Part shown: positions 13,801 through 25,144 of the stretch, one piece after another
Layout of the letters: every line of letters starts with the position of its first letter
Numbering within the stretch: the first letter of the stretch is position 1
Assembly: GCA_963682175.1 (NCBI GenBank)
Contig: OY821777.1
Coordinates: 2,373,501-2,437,500 of the forward strand
Length of the DNA stretch: 64,000 bases
Direction: 5' to 3'
DNA from: Triglochin maritima
Taxonomy: Eukaryota; Streptophyta; Magnoliopsida; Alismatales; Juncaginaceae
Program-made: the position numbers and the translations under genes
Notes under the pieces: model-generated
Seen by the model: only the letters and a program-made list of their open reading frames with translations
What the model was told of the DNA's origin: nothing
The model's database searches: none

Positions 13801-16800
13801 ATACATTGTCATTTTGAATGACTATCAACGGGGGCTAGCCTACTTGAAAGATACATGTCTACATGATCTTGGAATAACAAGGACCAATGGTTAAAACTCA
13901 ATAGACACAAAGTTATGAGCCGGTCTTAAATTTTATAACATATCCTCCCGTACCGAGGCCAAACACGGTTTTAAAATCGATTATGCGGTCGCATAAGCGG
14001 CCGCACAATTGTAAAATTATTTTTTTTTGGTTTTTTTAATTAATATTTTTCAAAAAATAGTAAAAACAATAGGAAAAATTGTAAAAAATCGGAAAAATCA
14101 TAAAAAATCAGGAAAAATAAAGAACATAAGTGTACCATAAAAAACCTAGTTGATTTGGCTTCGACAAAACAACCAGTTTATCGGCGCCATTGCCTCACTG
14201 GAAACCCCGTCTACCTACCAAACTACTAGGTTTATTTTCATTAATTAACCATAGGTATTACAAGTACAAGTACCATAAAGTGATAAAACTACAAAATAAA
14301 ACATAGATCTCATATAATACTAATAGTTCACATTTCTACTCTACAACGGATATGTTTGGTCATGAACCCACTGAGGAATGTCTTCCTCCTCGTCGTCTGA
14401 GTCATCTGAGTCGTTTGGGTCATCATGATAAGTCTCTTCTTCTTCAGTTACCTCATCGTTTGTACCAACAAATTGCTCGTCTATGTCTTGTTGTGGCACC
14501 GCTGATGAAGTTGATGCTTCGTGGTGATGTCTGAAGTTGAAATCTTCCTCCACAGCAGTTTGTAATATCTTGGAGGTTGAAGCTGCAACACGACGTGGTC
14601 GTCCTCGTGATGGACCAAAGGTAGCCTCCTCCACATCCGCCCAAGTCAGATCATCTCCTGCAAAGACCGGCTCCTCTGTTTCCACCAACCACGGATGATC
14701 TTCCATCAAATCATAATCTATGCTAATAGGATCGTGTTAACCTGGTTTTTCCCTCCTTTCTATGAATCGTTGCCTCAACCTCTGGTTGTAGTTCACGTAC
14801 ACCAGGTCATTCAACTTCTGTGGCAGTAACCGATTCCTCCTTTTGTGTGTATTTGCTCAAACACACTCCAGTTTCTCTCACATCAAAATGCTGAACAAGT
14901 GAGTCCCAAAATTATAAGTGCTAACTCCTTCAGAGATCGATTTCCGCTACTAACCTCACTTCCATAATCAGACCACCAATCAGTTGGGATCTTCGTGTTT
15001 CTTTGCCTCCTAACAATTTCTCGACCGAACAATCCTTCGCTATTCTTGTAACAATCAAGTTGCCTTGTTCTTCCGGGTTCGGGACCATCTTCTCCAGAAC
15101 ATCCAACCAGCCTGTCAAGTGTGTGTTGATGGCTTCTACTCGGCTTTCAGCACCAAAGAAAGTTGCCGGATTCAAGAGGAAACCAGCAGAGTACAATGGA
15201 CTAGACATTTGGTGTCCCCATCTTCGATCAATGACCTTGATAACAGGCTGGTATAATTGCGATCTGAAGTTGTAGTTCTCCTTGATCTGTGTCTTCGCCT
15301 TCTCCATTGCATCGTATAGATAACCCATTGCGGGGTTCTCGTCGCCATCCACCAACCTAAGAGCAGTCACCAACGGTTGGCTTGCCTTCAAAGCATTGGT
15401 CACGTTGTTCCAGAAAACGGTCGATATGATGGCTTCGTAAACATAATCGGTCTCTATCTTCACCTTCGCATTTTTTTGCCAGAAAGCATTTGGATCGGCA
15501 AATTACTTCTTTTCTCTCTTCTTTTTTAAAATGGTTGTGTATTGCGGTTTGAACGAGACCTTCATTTCTTTCCACGACGTCGGTCGGACGTCCACGACAA
15601 ATGGTGGTTAAACGGTCCATACTTCGATCGATTCCTCTGCCTCTTACGAGGTTGAGGAACGGGACGTTGAGCGGAAGATGAGCTACCGTCACCACGTCCT
15701 CGACTGGAACCGGAACCAGACCTGTATCCGACCCCAAACCCCTCTACATCGTCTAAGTCTACGTATTCATCTAAAATTTCTTTATCATTGTGATATGCTC
15801 TAGATTTTGATCTTAAGTTCAATTCAATTTCTTCACAATAAATGGCAGATGCATATGCACATGGTTTAACATTTGAACTATCCGGATGAGCAATATGTTG
15901 TTTATGTCTATTTATTCCACCACTACTAATGTAACCACATAATTCACATACAAGTTTGGATTTAAATTCAAGGCTAAGGTAATGTGTGGTTCTCCATCCC
16001 GGGTCAGTTACTTTTGTGGGACGAAGATGATCAAATTATTCATGGTTCATGGGATATTCGCCACCACTAGGTCCGTCATATGCCATTTTACACTAAAATT
16101 AAGTATTACACTAAAAGAGGGATGAAAAGAGTGCACTTTTTTATGGAAGACGGAAGGAAGTTGCGGTGGAGTGAAGATTCAGAGAGATTTTGCTTCCCAA
16201 ACCCGCACCAAGATCACCAAATTCGTCTTCTTTTCAACCAAACTTGAGCACTTGAAACTTGGAAGATGAAGATTGTGTGAGAATGTGAAAGAGATTGAGA
16301 GTTGTGAGAAGAGTAGTGGGGTTTAAGGGGTTTTTTTATAGGGTAAACCAGGGGGTGAAATGCAATTTCCCCCCTGTTTACTGTTCACCAACGGCTATAT
16401 AGTCGTTGGAGTTGTGCGGTCGCACAGTGTAGTGTGCGGACAAGTTGTGTGACGCACAGACCGCACTGTGCGTCGCACAACACTATTCTCCCAACGGCTA
16501 GTTGGGCAACTAGCCGTTGGGTCGCACAGACCACATATGCGGCTTGTGCGGCCGCATATGCGACGCATAAGTCGCACCAGCTTTGGTGCGACTATGTGGG
16601 GGTCGCATATGCGACCCCAAGGCCTCCATTGATTTGTGCGACCGCATAATCGCTTATGCGGTCGCACATTAAAACAGCGAGGCCAAAGAAAAGGAATGTG
16701 CTTTCTGTTAAGTTTTCACATCCTGCCATGTATTTACGTCCATATAGTAGTTAAGATTACTAAAGCATAGACATCAATGAGGAGTTTCCTATGAATTCAC

Positions 16801-17580
16801 AATTACACGAAGTCACAGAATGCCTACTTATACCAGAGTAAAAGACAACCATTACCGACACAAACTTCACAATCCACATCTTATCAATCCCACCTTAACC
16901 TTTTCTTTTGCAAATAGGAAAGGAAGTTTATAAGTGTTATTGTAGGTTCTAATGAAAATCCAAGTAAATTGACACTTCCAAGAGTCGAACCGATGACCTT
17001 CGGCAGATAAGCCACCCGCGTACCGATGAATTGCCTAAAGGTGATCAATCCCACTCTAACTTTTCAACTCAAATGGTGTTGCTAACTGGCACCTAAGTGA
17101 GCTTCCCCAACCACCAGGTTGCATGATCAAACGACTTCATATACATGCTTCCACCTCTCTAAATTTCCCTACCACGTCTTGAAAACACTAAAAACATAAC
17201 TAAATTCCCCAAATAAACACCTATTTCAAGTTCCGACAGCCAAAATACGAAACACAAAAGCACAGCTAAGCTAAGGAGAATAACCAAACCTCGTTCTGGT
17301 AAGCGACGGCAGCCCTCGTACCTTGACGACAACAAAAGCAACGTCAACAACTAGAAAACAAAGGCACTAACAAATCCACGCGGGGGACGGAGAAATCGGT
17401 ACCGAAGAGGTGGCGGAAGGCGTCGCGGCAAGCGTCGTGGACGAAGGACGCGTATTGCTCGTCCTTCTCCGCTGCTCTCATGATCTCCGGCGGGGCCGCC
17501 GCCGGGAATTGCATCGCCGGTCGCGAACTGGGGCTCGCCCCGGCCTCCGGACGGGCTCCGGCGTCGGTCCCGTCCACCAT
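7890..17580 (-). CDS. PEX10: Peroxisome biogenesis factor 10 (RING E3 ligase)
   Basis: Peroxisomal membrane RING protein that works with PEX2 and PEX12 to ubiquitinate the import receptor PEX5. Coding exons, in order: 17403-17580, 17290-17321, 12965-13054, 11755-11849, 11432-11642, 11128-11197, 10411-10489, 9555-9688, 8724-8803, 8465-8553, 7890-7992. All have GT/AG borders and consistent phases, giving 386 residues against about 381 in Arabidopsis. Recognised segments include [48 protein letters not shown] and NLSSIA. The C-terminal C3HC4 RING starts KCTLC, continues CGHVFCW and ends CPLCRTP. Exon 10 uses the acceptor at 8554 rather than the nearer AG at 8541, because only that keeps phase. 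Intron 2 is 4.2 kb and contains a hAT element. Confidence 0.96.
12273..12299. repeat. Poly-C tract of 27 bases in PEX10 intron 3
   Basis: An uninterrupted run of 27 C, read as poly-G in the transcript. Length may be unreliable in an assembly. Confidence 0.9.
14341..16086 (-). pseudogene. hAT transposase, degenerate
   Basis: Starts [16 protein letters not shown] at 16086 and meets an in-frame TAA immediately afterwards. Reading on gives a BED-type zinc finger ([18 protein letters not shown]). A further shift occurs near 15560-15640. The next block, 15463-14930, carries the conserved middle-to-C-terminal part ([37 protein letters not shown]). Another shift precedes the acidic C-terminus at 14709-14341. 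The stretch between the zinc-finger region and FWNNV is far too short, so the catalytic middle part appears deleted. The element cannot be autonomous. Confidence 0.8.
16400..16672. repeat. Subterminal GC-rich palindromes of the hAT element
   Basis: Many overlapping dyads around TGTGCGGTCGCACA, CATATGCGGCC and TTATGCGGTCGCA, some also present at the left end (13978-14008). Plant hAT transposases bind subterminal repeats, so these may be binding sites. The number and GC content are unusual against the AT-rich surroundings. Confidence 0.75.
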
Positions 17581-18524
17581 CGGCGTCGGTGTCGTGGTTT
17601 GGAATTTGGAGGATTTTTCGTGTTCTTTGAGGGTGAATAAATGGTGAATGTCTGATTGTTGGATAAGTAAGTAGACTTTTTTACCACGAAAAAAATCCCA
17701 ATTGAACAGGTTGCTTGTGGAAGTGAGAATTAGAAATGATATTCAGATTTCAGTGTTGGAAAAGACATTTCTGAATTTTATCAATTTGTCTTTTTTTGTT
17801 TTGTTTTAGAGTTTATGTATTTGTTTCTGGATCACTTGTAAATCGAAATCTCATATTCAAGCGAAAGACACAAGCTTCATAAAGAAAATTTTGAAAAATA
17901 AAATGAAGATTTAAAAGGTATAACGTAATATCTATTGTCAAACACTCGTCATTTTTACTACCTTATACACACATTTATATATATATCAATTGTACCAACA
18001 AAATTTGATACACACCCTCGAACAACAACATATACTCCCCACCATAATTCTCCAACCTCAGCCACACCCATAATTCAGATGCGTTAAGACATTGTATCTT
18101 ACATATGCAAGATGCATATGCATATGCGGTCTGCTATTCAATAATTAAATAATATATATTTTATATATAATCAAGATCTAGTGAGTCCAGAATTCATTTT
18201 ACTAATTTAAGTCACTTTAATCTCACTGTTAAATCTAAATTACGGTTATTCTACGATTAATATCCACCATTAGATCATTTATTAATATAATCACTCACAA
18301 TCTTAATCTACCTTATAATTTAATATGAGTGATGGATACGGTGAGAACTTAAAATAGAAAAATTAAATCTTAGACTCACTATTTTCTTTGTATATATATC
18401 AATTATAAATTATATACATGTAACTAGAAATTTAAGTAAAATTTTAAATAATTTCTCATATTAATAATTTAATATTAAACAAAAATATAATTAAAATAAT
18501 GTTATTTTAAAATGAACCTCATCT
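17581..18524. other. PEX10 upstream region
   Basis: AT-rich intergenic sequence between the PEX10 start codon and MULE-2. It should contain the PEX10 promoter on the minus strand. No coding sequence was recognised. Confidence 0.5.
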
Positions 18525-18587
18525 CCGTAATTTTTTTAAATAATAATCAATTTTAAAAAAATCGAAAACTAATAAAAAAAAATTTAA

Positions 18588-18735
18588 ATCTAAGACGATC
18601 GCGGTTTCAACCCGCGATCCGTGCAAACACGGATCGCGGGTCGAAACCGCGATCCGTGGGCACGGATCGCGAATCCGATCCGCGATCTGTGCGACGGATC
18701 GCGCTATAAAAGAGCGCGATCCGTCTTGCTTTTTA
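18588..18735. repeat. GC-rich palindromic block near MULE-2 left end
   Basis: Interleaved dyads of GATCGCGG/CCGCGATC and CACGGATCGCGGG forming long potential hairpins, directly inside the terminal repeat. A short version (CCCACGGATCGCGGG) is present at the right end near 34095-34110. Confidence 0.8.
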
Positions 18736-19342
18736 AAAAAAAAAAATAGATTTCAGTTTTTTAGTTTTTGAGTTTTGAGTTTAAGTATTAAGTTAAAAGT
18801 AGTTAATTTTTGAGTTTTCAGATTAAGTTTTAAGTTAAAATCAGTTAATCTCAAGTAATTCTATCATCTACTCGGGTTCGCACGACACTTCTCTTCTAGG
18901 TTTTCTTCCATTCGGAGCTCGCACAACACTTATTTCCCAGGTTATCTTGGACTCAGGTAAATTTTACACAAATTGTATACTTAAGATTTAATTTCTTTGT
19001 TAAATTAAAATTATTTGGAATTGTTTTGTTATTTTTTATTATATTTAATTGTAAATATTAGTTGTATTTATGTATCTGTTTATAATTAAATTAAATGTAT
19101 ATACATCTAAAATTTGTATAACGTACATTTACAAAATTTATTATATAATATAAGTATTTGGAATAGTTATTTATTATTTTCTGTTAAATTAAATTTTAAT
19201 ATTATTTGTATTTATGTGTTAAATTGTTGTAGCTTTCATTATTTCTATAACATGCAATTTGTCATGAAATGTACGAGTAAAGTATTTTTTAATTATTAGA
19301 ATTAATTTTGTTTTTATTTTCATGAACAGTTGTTTTGACAAA

Positions 19343-21823
19343 ATGAGTCATTTAAGTAGAAGTCGCTCTGTACAAAACGAACGTGAGTATAATGATGCAG
19401 TGGATAGAGAGTCTATTTCCCCACTTCTCGGAATACCAAATTGCATGTTCAGAGTCAATGATATTTCCACAAATGTAAGTACCAAAAAATCATATTGTGT
19501 AAATTTTCTAAATATTTAAATTACATTTTTTTAAATTGACGTATTTTTCACAATATATTTGAATATATTATAGCCGGAGGCTGTTTTGGAATGTCGTGCA
19601 CAACGTCCAGTAATTCCTTTCCACGATTGTTTTAGTCAAGCACTCAAAAATTTGGGATTATATCAACTTGCCCCAATAAAACATACAAGGACAGACAATA
19701 GATTGATTACTGCACTTGTAGAGCATTGGCGTCCTGAGACTCACACTTTCCACTTACCGGTTGGGGAGGTTGGATTAACCTTGCAGGATGTTAACTGTTT
19801 GTGGGGTCTAACTATCAGTGGTATTCCAATAATCGGGCACAGTGATCGAGACAGTCGTGAGTTAATTAGAAATTCCTTTGGGATTGATATAAACGCCGAG
19901 ATTATGAAAAAAGGTAAAAGAACGGTAGGAGGAGATGAGCCACAAATGTTCAAAGAGTCCGGATTTAGCATCAGTTTGCAATGGTTGCGGGTAAATTACG
20001 GGAATCTGCCAGAATTTCCCACAGATGAAGAAGTGGCACAATATACACGGGCTTTCATTTTAGATTTGTTTGGATCCATGATTTTCCCAGATAGCTCTTT
20101 GACAGGTGTTCCAGTTATGTATTTGAGGTTTTTGCAGGTGTTGGACAAGCCGATAGTATACAATTGGGGTGCGGTCGTGCTTTCATGTTTATATCGCAAC
20201 TTGTCTATTTCATGTCAAACTGGAAAAAGGAACATTGGTGGTGCATTGTTACTTCTTCAACACTGGTCTTGGACTCAGTTTCCCGTAGCCCGGCCGAGAC
20301 ACGTGGCTCATGCTGAGTGTTTAGGTGGAGACGACCTAGAATCGCGACCTCCATTTGCTATTAAGTGGCAATACCCACAGACTTATGAGGTTAGTGCCGC
20401 ACATAATTGTCTTACACATTACAGAAATGAATTTGAATGTATGTTGGATGAGCTTGTAAACTGGCAGCCGTATTATGAAAATATGATGTTGCTTCCTGGC
20501 CGGGTATTTACTACTGATGCTGCATATTGGCTTGCGAGAGTGCCTTTGATTCATTTCTGGATGATTTCATAGCATTATCCAGAAAGAACTATGAGACAAT
20601 TTGGATTTTATCAGACGACGCCACCGCCAGAACCTCATCCGTGGACAAAATTCAAAAGACTTGATAAGATAGTACATGCGGCCCGACAGAGAGATGATTG
20701 GTCAGCGAAGCATGAAATTTACATACGAATGTGGGACAGACCGCATATTCTTCATGAAGGTCGACCATATGATCCGAGAGAAAATCGACGGTATCGTTAG
20801 TGGTTTCAGCATAATGGTATGTACACAGTCTACATACGAGGCCAAATAGAGTTCGGTCTGGAAAGGTCGTTGCCACCCCCACGTGATTCTATCGAGGACT
20901 TAGGTTACGTTCCTGGTGGACCACGTATTCGACGTATGGTATGTTTTTTGAACTACAATTCGACGTATTCGACGTTCCTTGTTGTGTTTTACTATCTAAT
21001 TTTCAAACTACAATTGCAGGGCTTACGTGGTATTCAACGGGCTAAATTTGTTATCAAGCAGCTGTACAAACGTGGAACTAAGGGACTCTGTAAAATGTTG
21101 CTGAAGAGTCACCAATTCGATGCTGTCGACTGCGATCAGGTGCACGAATTTGAAAGAGTATTGTGTGATGCTGGATTACCTGCAGATGTGGAGTCGATTC
21201 CTGAAGATGATGATGGTAATAATGAGATTCGTGATGACTGTCATGTACCAAGAGTTGCAGACCAAACAACATATAGTTTTAGGCTATCCAATGCATCATA
21301 CGATGATTTTGTCTCAGATCCATCACAGTTTGGATATTCTCAAACATATGGTGACATTGGCGCAGGACCATCGCAGCCAACCCAGTTTGGATATTCTCAA
21401 ACATATGGTGACATTGGTGAAGGACCATCGCAGCCAACCCAGTTGGGGCTTTCCCAGATTCCCGAAGATTATCCAACTTATCAGACACCTGGTAGTAATT
21501 ATGATACCCCTCAGTTGGCGCAAACAGATTTCGGGTCTTTGTTGGATGGTATATTCAGCCCATTTACTGACCAATGGTACACTTGCGAATTAAATCATGT
21601 ACCTTCTATAGTTTACGAGACTCAGTCACCTCAATTGCCTGTTCAAAATCAGTCACCTTTTCGACCTGTTGAGTCTCATTCACCTGTTGAGACTCAACCC
21701 CATTCTGACTTGGTTCCATACGTCTTCTCTGATGATGAAGAAGAATCAGTGCATGTTGCGACTCTAGTCGGTCGAGGGTGCCGACGCAAGATGAAGACAA
21801 AGATTTTCACTCCCACGCAGTAG
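19343..21823 (+). pseudogene. PMD gene of MULE-2 with two in-frame stops
   Basis: Exon 1 from ATG 19343 to 19474 (MSHLSRSRS...DISTN, donor GTAAGT). Exon 2 from 19574 (after ATTATAG), phase 0. A full plant mobile domain is readable: EHWRPETHTFHLPVGEV, LTLQDV, then FGSMIFPDSS, the internal YNWGAVVLSCLYRNL and the C-terminal FHFWM-like and MRQFGFYQ motifs. The same frame runs to 21823 but is cut by TAG at 20570-20572 and TAG at 20798-20800. A likely intron 20939-21019 (GTATGT/TTGCAG, 81 bp) is itself open. The tail has two near-identical repeats of GYSQTYGDIG. The protein would have been about 750 codons. Domain assignment is firm; loss of function is inferred from the stops. Confidence 0.8.
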
Positions 21824-21924
21824 TTAATATTGTAATTCAATTGTACTCGCGGTTGTACTTTAAGATCTTATTGTACTTTTGACATCTTAATTGATATGGT
21901 TTGACTTATAAATAAGACATTATA

Positions 21925-22030
21925 AACATTACAACACATTCAACATTACAATACATTCAACATTACAATACATTAAACGTTACAATACATTCAACATTAC
22001 AATATATTAAACATTACAATACATTCAACC
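21925..22030. repeat. Short tandem repeat between the converging MULE-2 genes
   Basis: Five to six copies of an 18-19 bp unit, ACATTACAATACATTCA with small changes, in the 3' region shared by the PMD gene and the transposase. Confidence 0.8.
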
Positions 22031-22563
22031 TTCCCTTACATAGCAACGATCGCTTGTGTGATTAATCGAACCACAACCTGTACAATGACCCGGACCTATC
22101 CTTCCTTCCATGACATCCATCGTCATCGGTAAACGTTTTGACATTCTTCTTCCTTTCTTGACGAGTGTTCGATCAGGTATTATTTTGTCTCCCATATATT
22201 CAGGTCAATCCACTTCCTTCCCGTACACATCGAAGTGACCCTCCCATGTGTGCACTAGAGACTTGACACTGTAGTACGAATGTGTATATTCATTGGCATT
22301 GTAGTTACGTGTGGCAGACACTGCCAAAACATGACTGCAAGCGATACCTGTATTTTGTAGTCCCCGACACTTGCACTTCGGTCTGGTGCCGTCACGTAGA
22401 ATCACCTTGTAACTACGATCCCTCCTAGCTCCAGTTCTGCTCACTCTTTCATGTTTGGATATGACCTCATATACTCCTGTATCGAAATCAGTTATTTTCA
22501 CCTCATGTTGACATGCAACTGCTGCAGATTTTTCCAACATTTGTGTAACCCTCTCCGAAAAGA

Positions 22564-23736
22564 TGATGCATTGCATACATTGCATCATATGTCTTTCATT
22601 TAGATTACTTTTATATCAATAAATGCTACTAAGGCATGTGTTTAGTCGTATTTACAGAATACAGGGACCTGAATGCAATTTACCCACATCTCGAGCATAA
22701 ACGCGTGCAAAAGATTCATTTCTATCATAAAGACCGAGTTCAAGTTTATCGGGTTCCGAATGGAAATGAATCCAAGCATAAAAGCATTCAAGGAGCTAAT
22801 CACAAAAAGGCCAAGGACCTAATTGCAAAATGCCAAGGACCTGATTGCAAAAGAAAAGGATCAAGTTATTTTGTTGGAAGAGTCAAAAGAAAAGTCAAGA
22901 AGAAATCCCCAACAATGGAAGGAATAATCCGGAGTTCAAGACAATGGAAAGAATCATCCAGACGCGTAAATAAAGATCAAATCATACCATAAACACATGA
23001 CCAAAATCCGGACCCGAGCAGACCTGATTGTGCGGCGTTTTCGCCGCACAACACCTTCAATATGCGGCGTTTCCGCCGCCCAGTCATTGATCTGTGTGCC
23101 CGATTTTTGTCCAGTGTCGGGTCGACGCGTGTACTATCCTTTTATGTATTGGTATCCCCTGTATCGGCTATAAATAGCCCTGTAGGACGAATGTAACACA
23201 TCTTTGAACCTTTGGTCTTGGATCATTAGTAATAAAATTCTGTTCTTTTAATTCTTGTTTTTATTTTATTTTAAATGTCTCTAGGATTCCTTCTTCTTCC
23301 TCCCTCCATGAGTTTCTAACTCTTTCCAAATGGTGGAGGTGATGGAATTAGGGTTAGAGAAGATGAATGCATGTTATTGTTTTAAGTTCATGATTAGTAT
23401 ATTTTGATTACTTGAGTTTATGTTAAATCATTTATCTTGTAATGCTTCATAACTAACATGATTTATTTCAAGTTTCTCCATTCTCCAATCTAAACCTAAA
23501 TCTAAACCTCCACCCAACGGATTTCTCTTCTTATTTCTTGTCTTAGTTCTAATTGCTTTTGTTTCTTGCTTTAGATAATTAAAACCCAAAAATCTCAAAA
23601 CCAACCTTATTATTGTTCTCTCTCTCTCTAATCGAAAATCCAAAAATAACAATATCTCTCCCTCCTTGTGTTCGACCCGTATTTGCCACGTCTTCATTGA
23701 CACCGTGCACTTGCGGTATAAATAAAATTCTCACCA
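22564..23736 (+). repeat. 5' LTR
   Basis: Starts TGATGCATTG and ends TCTCACCA. It contains a TATA-like CTATAAATAG at 23168-23177 and two hairpins built on GCGGCG and CGCCGC at 23035-23080. An open frame of 118 codons (22636-22992) is identical in the other LTR but resembles nothing I know. Confidence 0.93.
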
Positions 23737-23742
23737 AGTTTT

Positions 23743-23760
23743 TGGCGCCGTTGCCGGGGA
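23743..23760 (+). other. Primer binding site, tRNA-Asp type
   Basis: TGGCGCCGTTGCCGGGGA lies 6 bp after the 5' LTR and is complementary over 18 bases to the 3' end of plant tRNA-Asp (GTC), the primer used by Athila and Tat elements. Confidence 0.85.
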
Positions 23761-23859
23761 GGCGACGCAGATTTTTGTTGTTTTTGTGTTTTCGATTTTT
23801 CCTGTTTATCTTGTGCGCGATCTAAGTATTTGGATTTGTGTTTCAGGAGACAACAGAGC

Positions 23860-24045
23860 GCGCGGCGAAATACGAGCGCATTCTTAGCTTAAAGAGCGGC
23901 GAATCCGCCGCCCCATAAGAAGCATTTGCGGCGAAATCGCCGCACAGGTTGGTCTTCCGGTCTTCAAATTTTGAGGGCGTCGTCGGCATCTCTGGGTGGT
24001 CGCATTGAGCTACTGGAATCTCCGAGAGCGGGCGGCGAACCCGAC
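23860..24045 (+). repeat. Leader palindromes sharing the LTR hairpin motif
   Basis: The untranslated leader contains further GCGGCG-N4-CGCCGC dyads, such as GCGGCGAATCCGCCGCC near 23896 and GCGGCGAAATCGCCGC near 23930. They repeat the motif of the LTR hairpins with different loops. Confidence 0.7.
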
Positions 24046-25144
24046 TGAGCATTGCGGAGGTAACTTTTCTTGCCTTTCTCGTAAAATCTGAATAGTTGAA
24101 AAGTTTCCTTTCGTAGAATTGCACGTGTTAGGGTTACAATTCCATAATTGGCAATAATTCAACTCTGACCTAAAAGTGGCAAAATTAGAAAGACCTTAGT
24201 GCATGCATCATATAATGTTTTGCTTGCATTATTCTTGCTAAATTCTTGCAAATTAATACTTGTTGAAGATTGCTGGAGGCAAGGTACGTATCGAGGTTTT
24301 TATCGATTGCATTAGAGCATATAATTTAGTTGCATACAACCTTGCAATTGCCCCCATTAAAAGGACCATTGTTTGACTATCTTTGCTAGATTTAAGTTAA
24401 ACTATCTTAAGGGCAACTCCGTAGGAAAAGATACGGTGGGGATTTCGTCACCCTCCCGTAGCCCACAAACCACAATCCTGAAGTGTCGCCTAAGCCAAAA
24501 ATTTAAAATCAATTAGACATTGGCCCCTAAGGACTCGGACTCAATTAAGGAGGAGATTGGTTTGACTTGCTATGACCTGAAGCTAATTGAATTCAATTTG
24601 GTGTCTAGAAAGTGTTTTTGTGTCGACGAAAGTCTTCCAAGCGACGTGGTTGTCTAATTGGCACCGACTCTGTCGGAAGCGCCCCCACTAGCTATACACT
24701 AACTGGCCAACTTGGTTTGATTGGTGAGGGAGGTGAATCAAGCAAATCAATTCGACTCAACCAGTTAGGAGTCGTCTAGATCTAAGTGACACTAGGTCTA
24801 GGATTGTTTTGACCGTGCTTGTTCAGGAAATTTCCGACCAACCCTAATTTTTATCCTTTAGAGTTAAGTTTCCCTTCTCGTCTGAGTCTTCTTTCCCGTC
24901 TCATCTTTACCTTTCTATTGTTTGTTTCCATTTTCATAAATTAAAAAAAAATTCAAAAAAATTGTAATTAATTCTTGAAATTAAATTTGGAGTTTAAAAT
25001 TCGAATTTGAATTCAAAAATTGATTCAACCCGGTGCACTCAGATTTGGATTCGGGACTTGAGTAATCGACTCTCACGAGTTCATCTAGATTCCAGTCTGG
25101 AACTTAACCCCAATCCACCTGTTGCACCACCTCACCCGGATCCA

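Larger units (their letters stand above)
13964..16679. mobile_element. hAT element in PEX10 intron 2
   Basis: A 2.7 kb element flanked by a perfect 8 bp duplication AGGCCAAA (13956-13963 and 16680-16687), the hAT hallmark. The ends are imperfect inverted repeats, CACGGTTTTAA and CGCTGTTTTAA, followed by shared subterminal palindromes (TATGCGGTCGCATAAGCG on the left, its partner on the right). It encodes a broken hAT transposase on the minus strand, the same direction as PEX10. Confidence 0.88.

Noticed and set aside
16900..17130. tRNA-derived SINE on the minus strand (TGGCTTATCTG as A box, GGTTCGACTC as B box)
   Set aside because: Box spacing of about 12 bases is too short for a Pol III promoter and no poly-A or target duplication is seen, so it was not annotated.
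22636..22992. 118-codon frame inside the LTR as a gene
   Set aside because: It is identical in both LTRs simply because the LTRs are near-identical; it is Lys-rich, low in complexity and matches no family.
23031..23080. CRISPR-like or terminator hairpins in the GC-rich repeats
   Set aside because: The sequence is a eukaryotic nuclear genome; the dyads belong to LTR and leader sequence.
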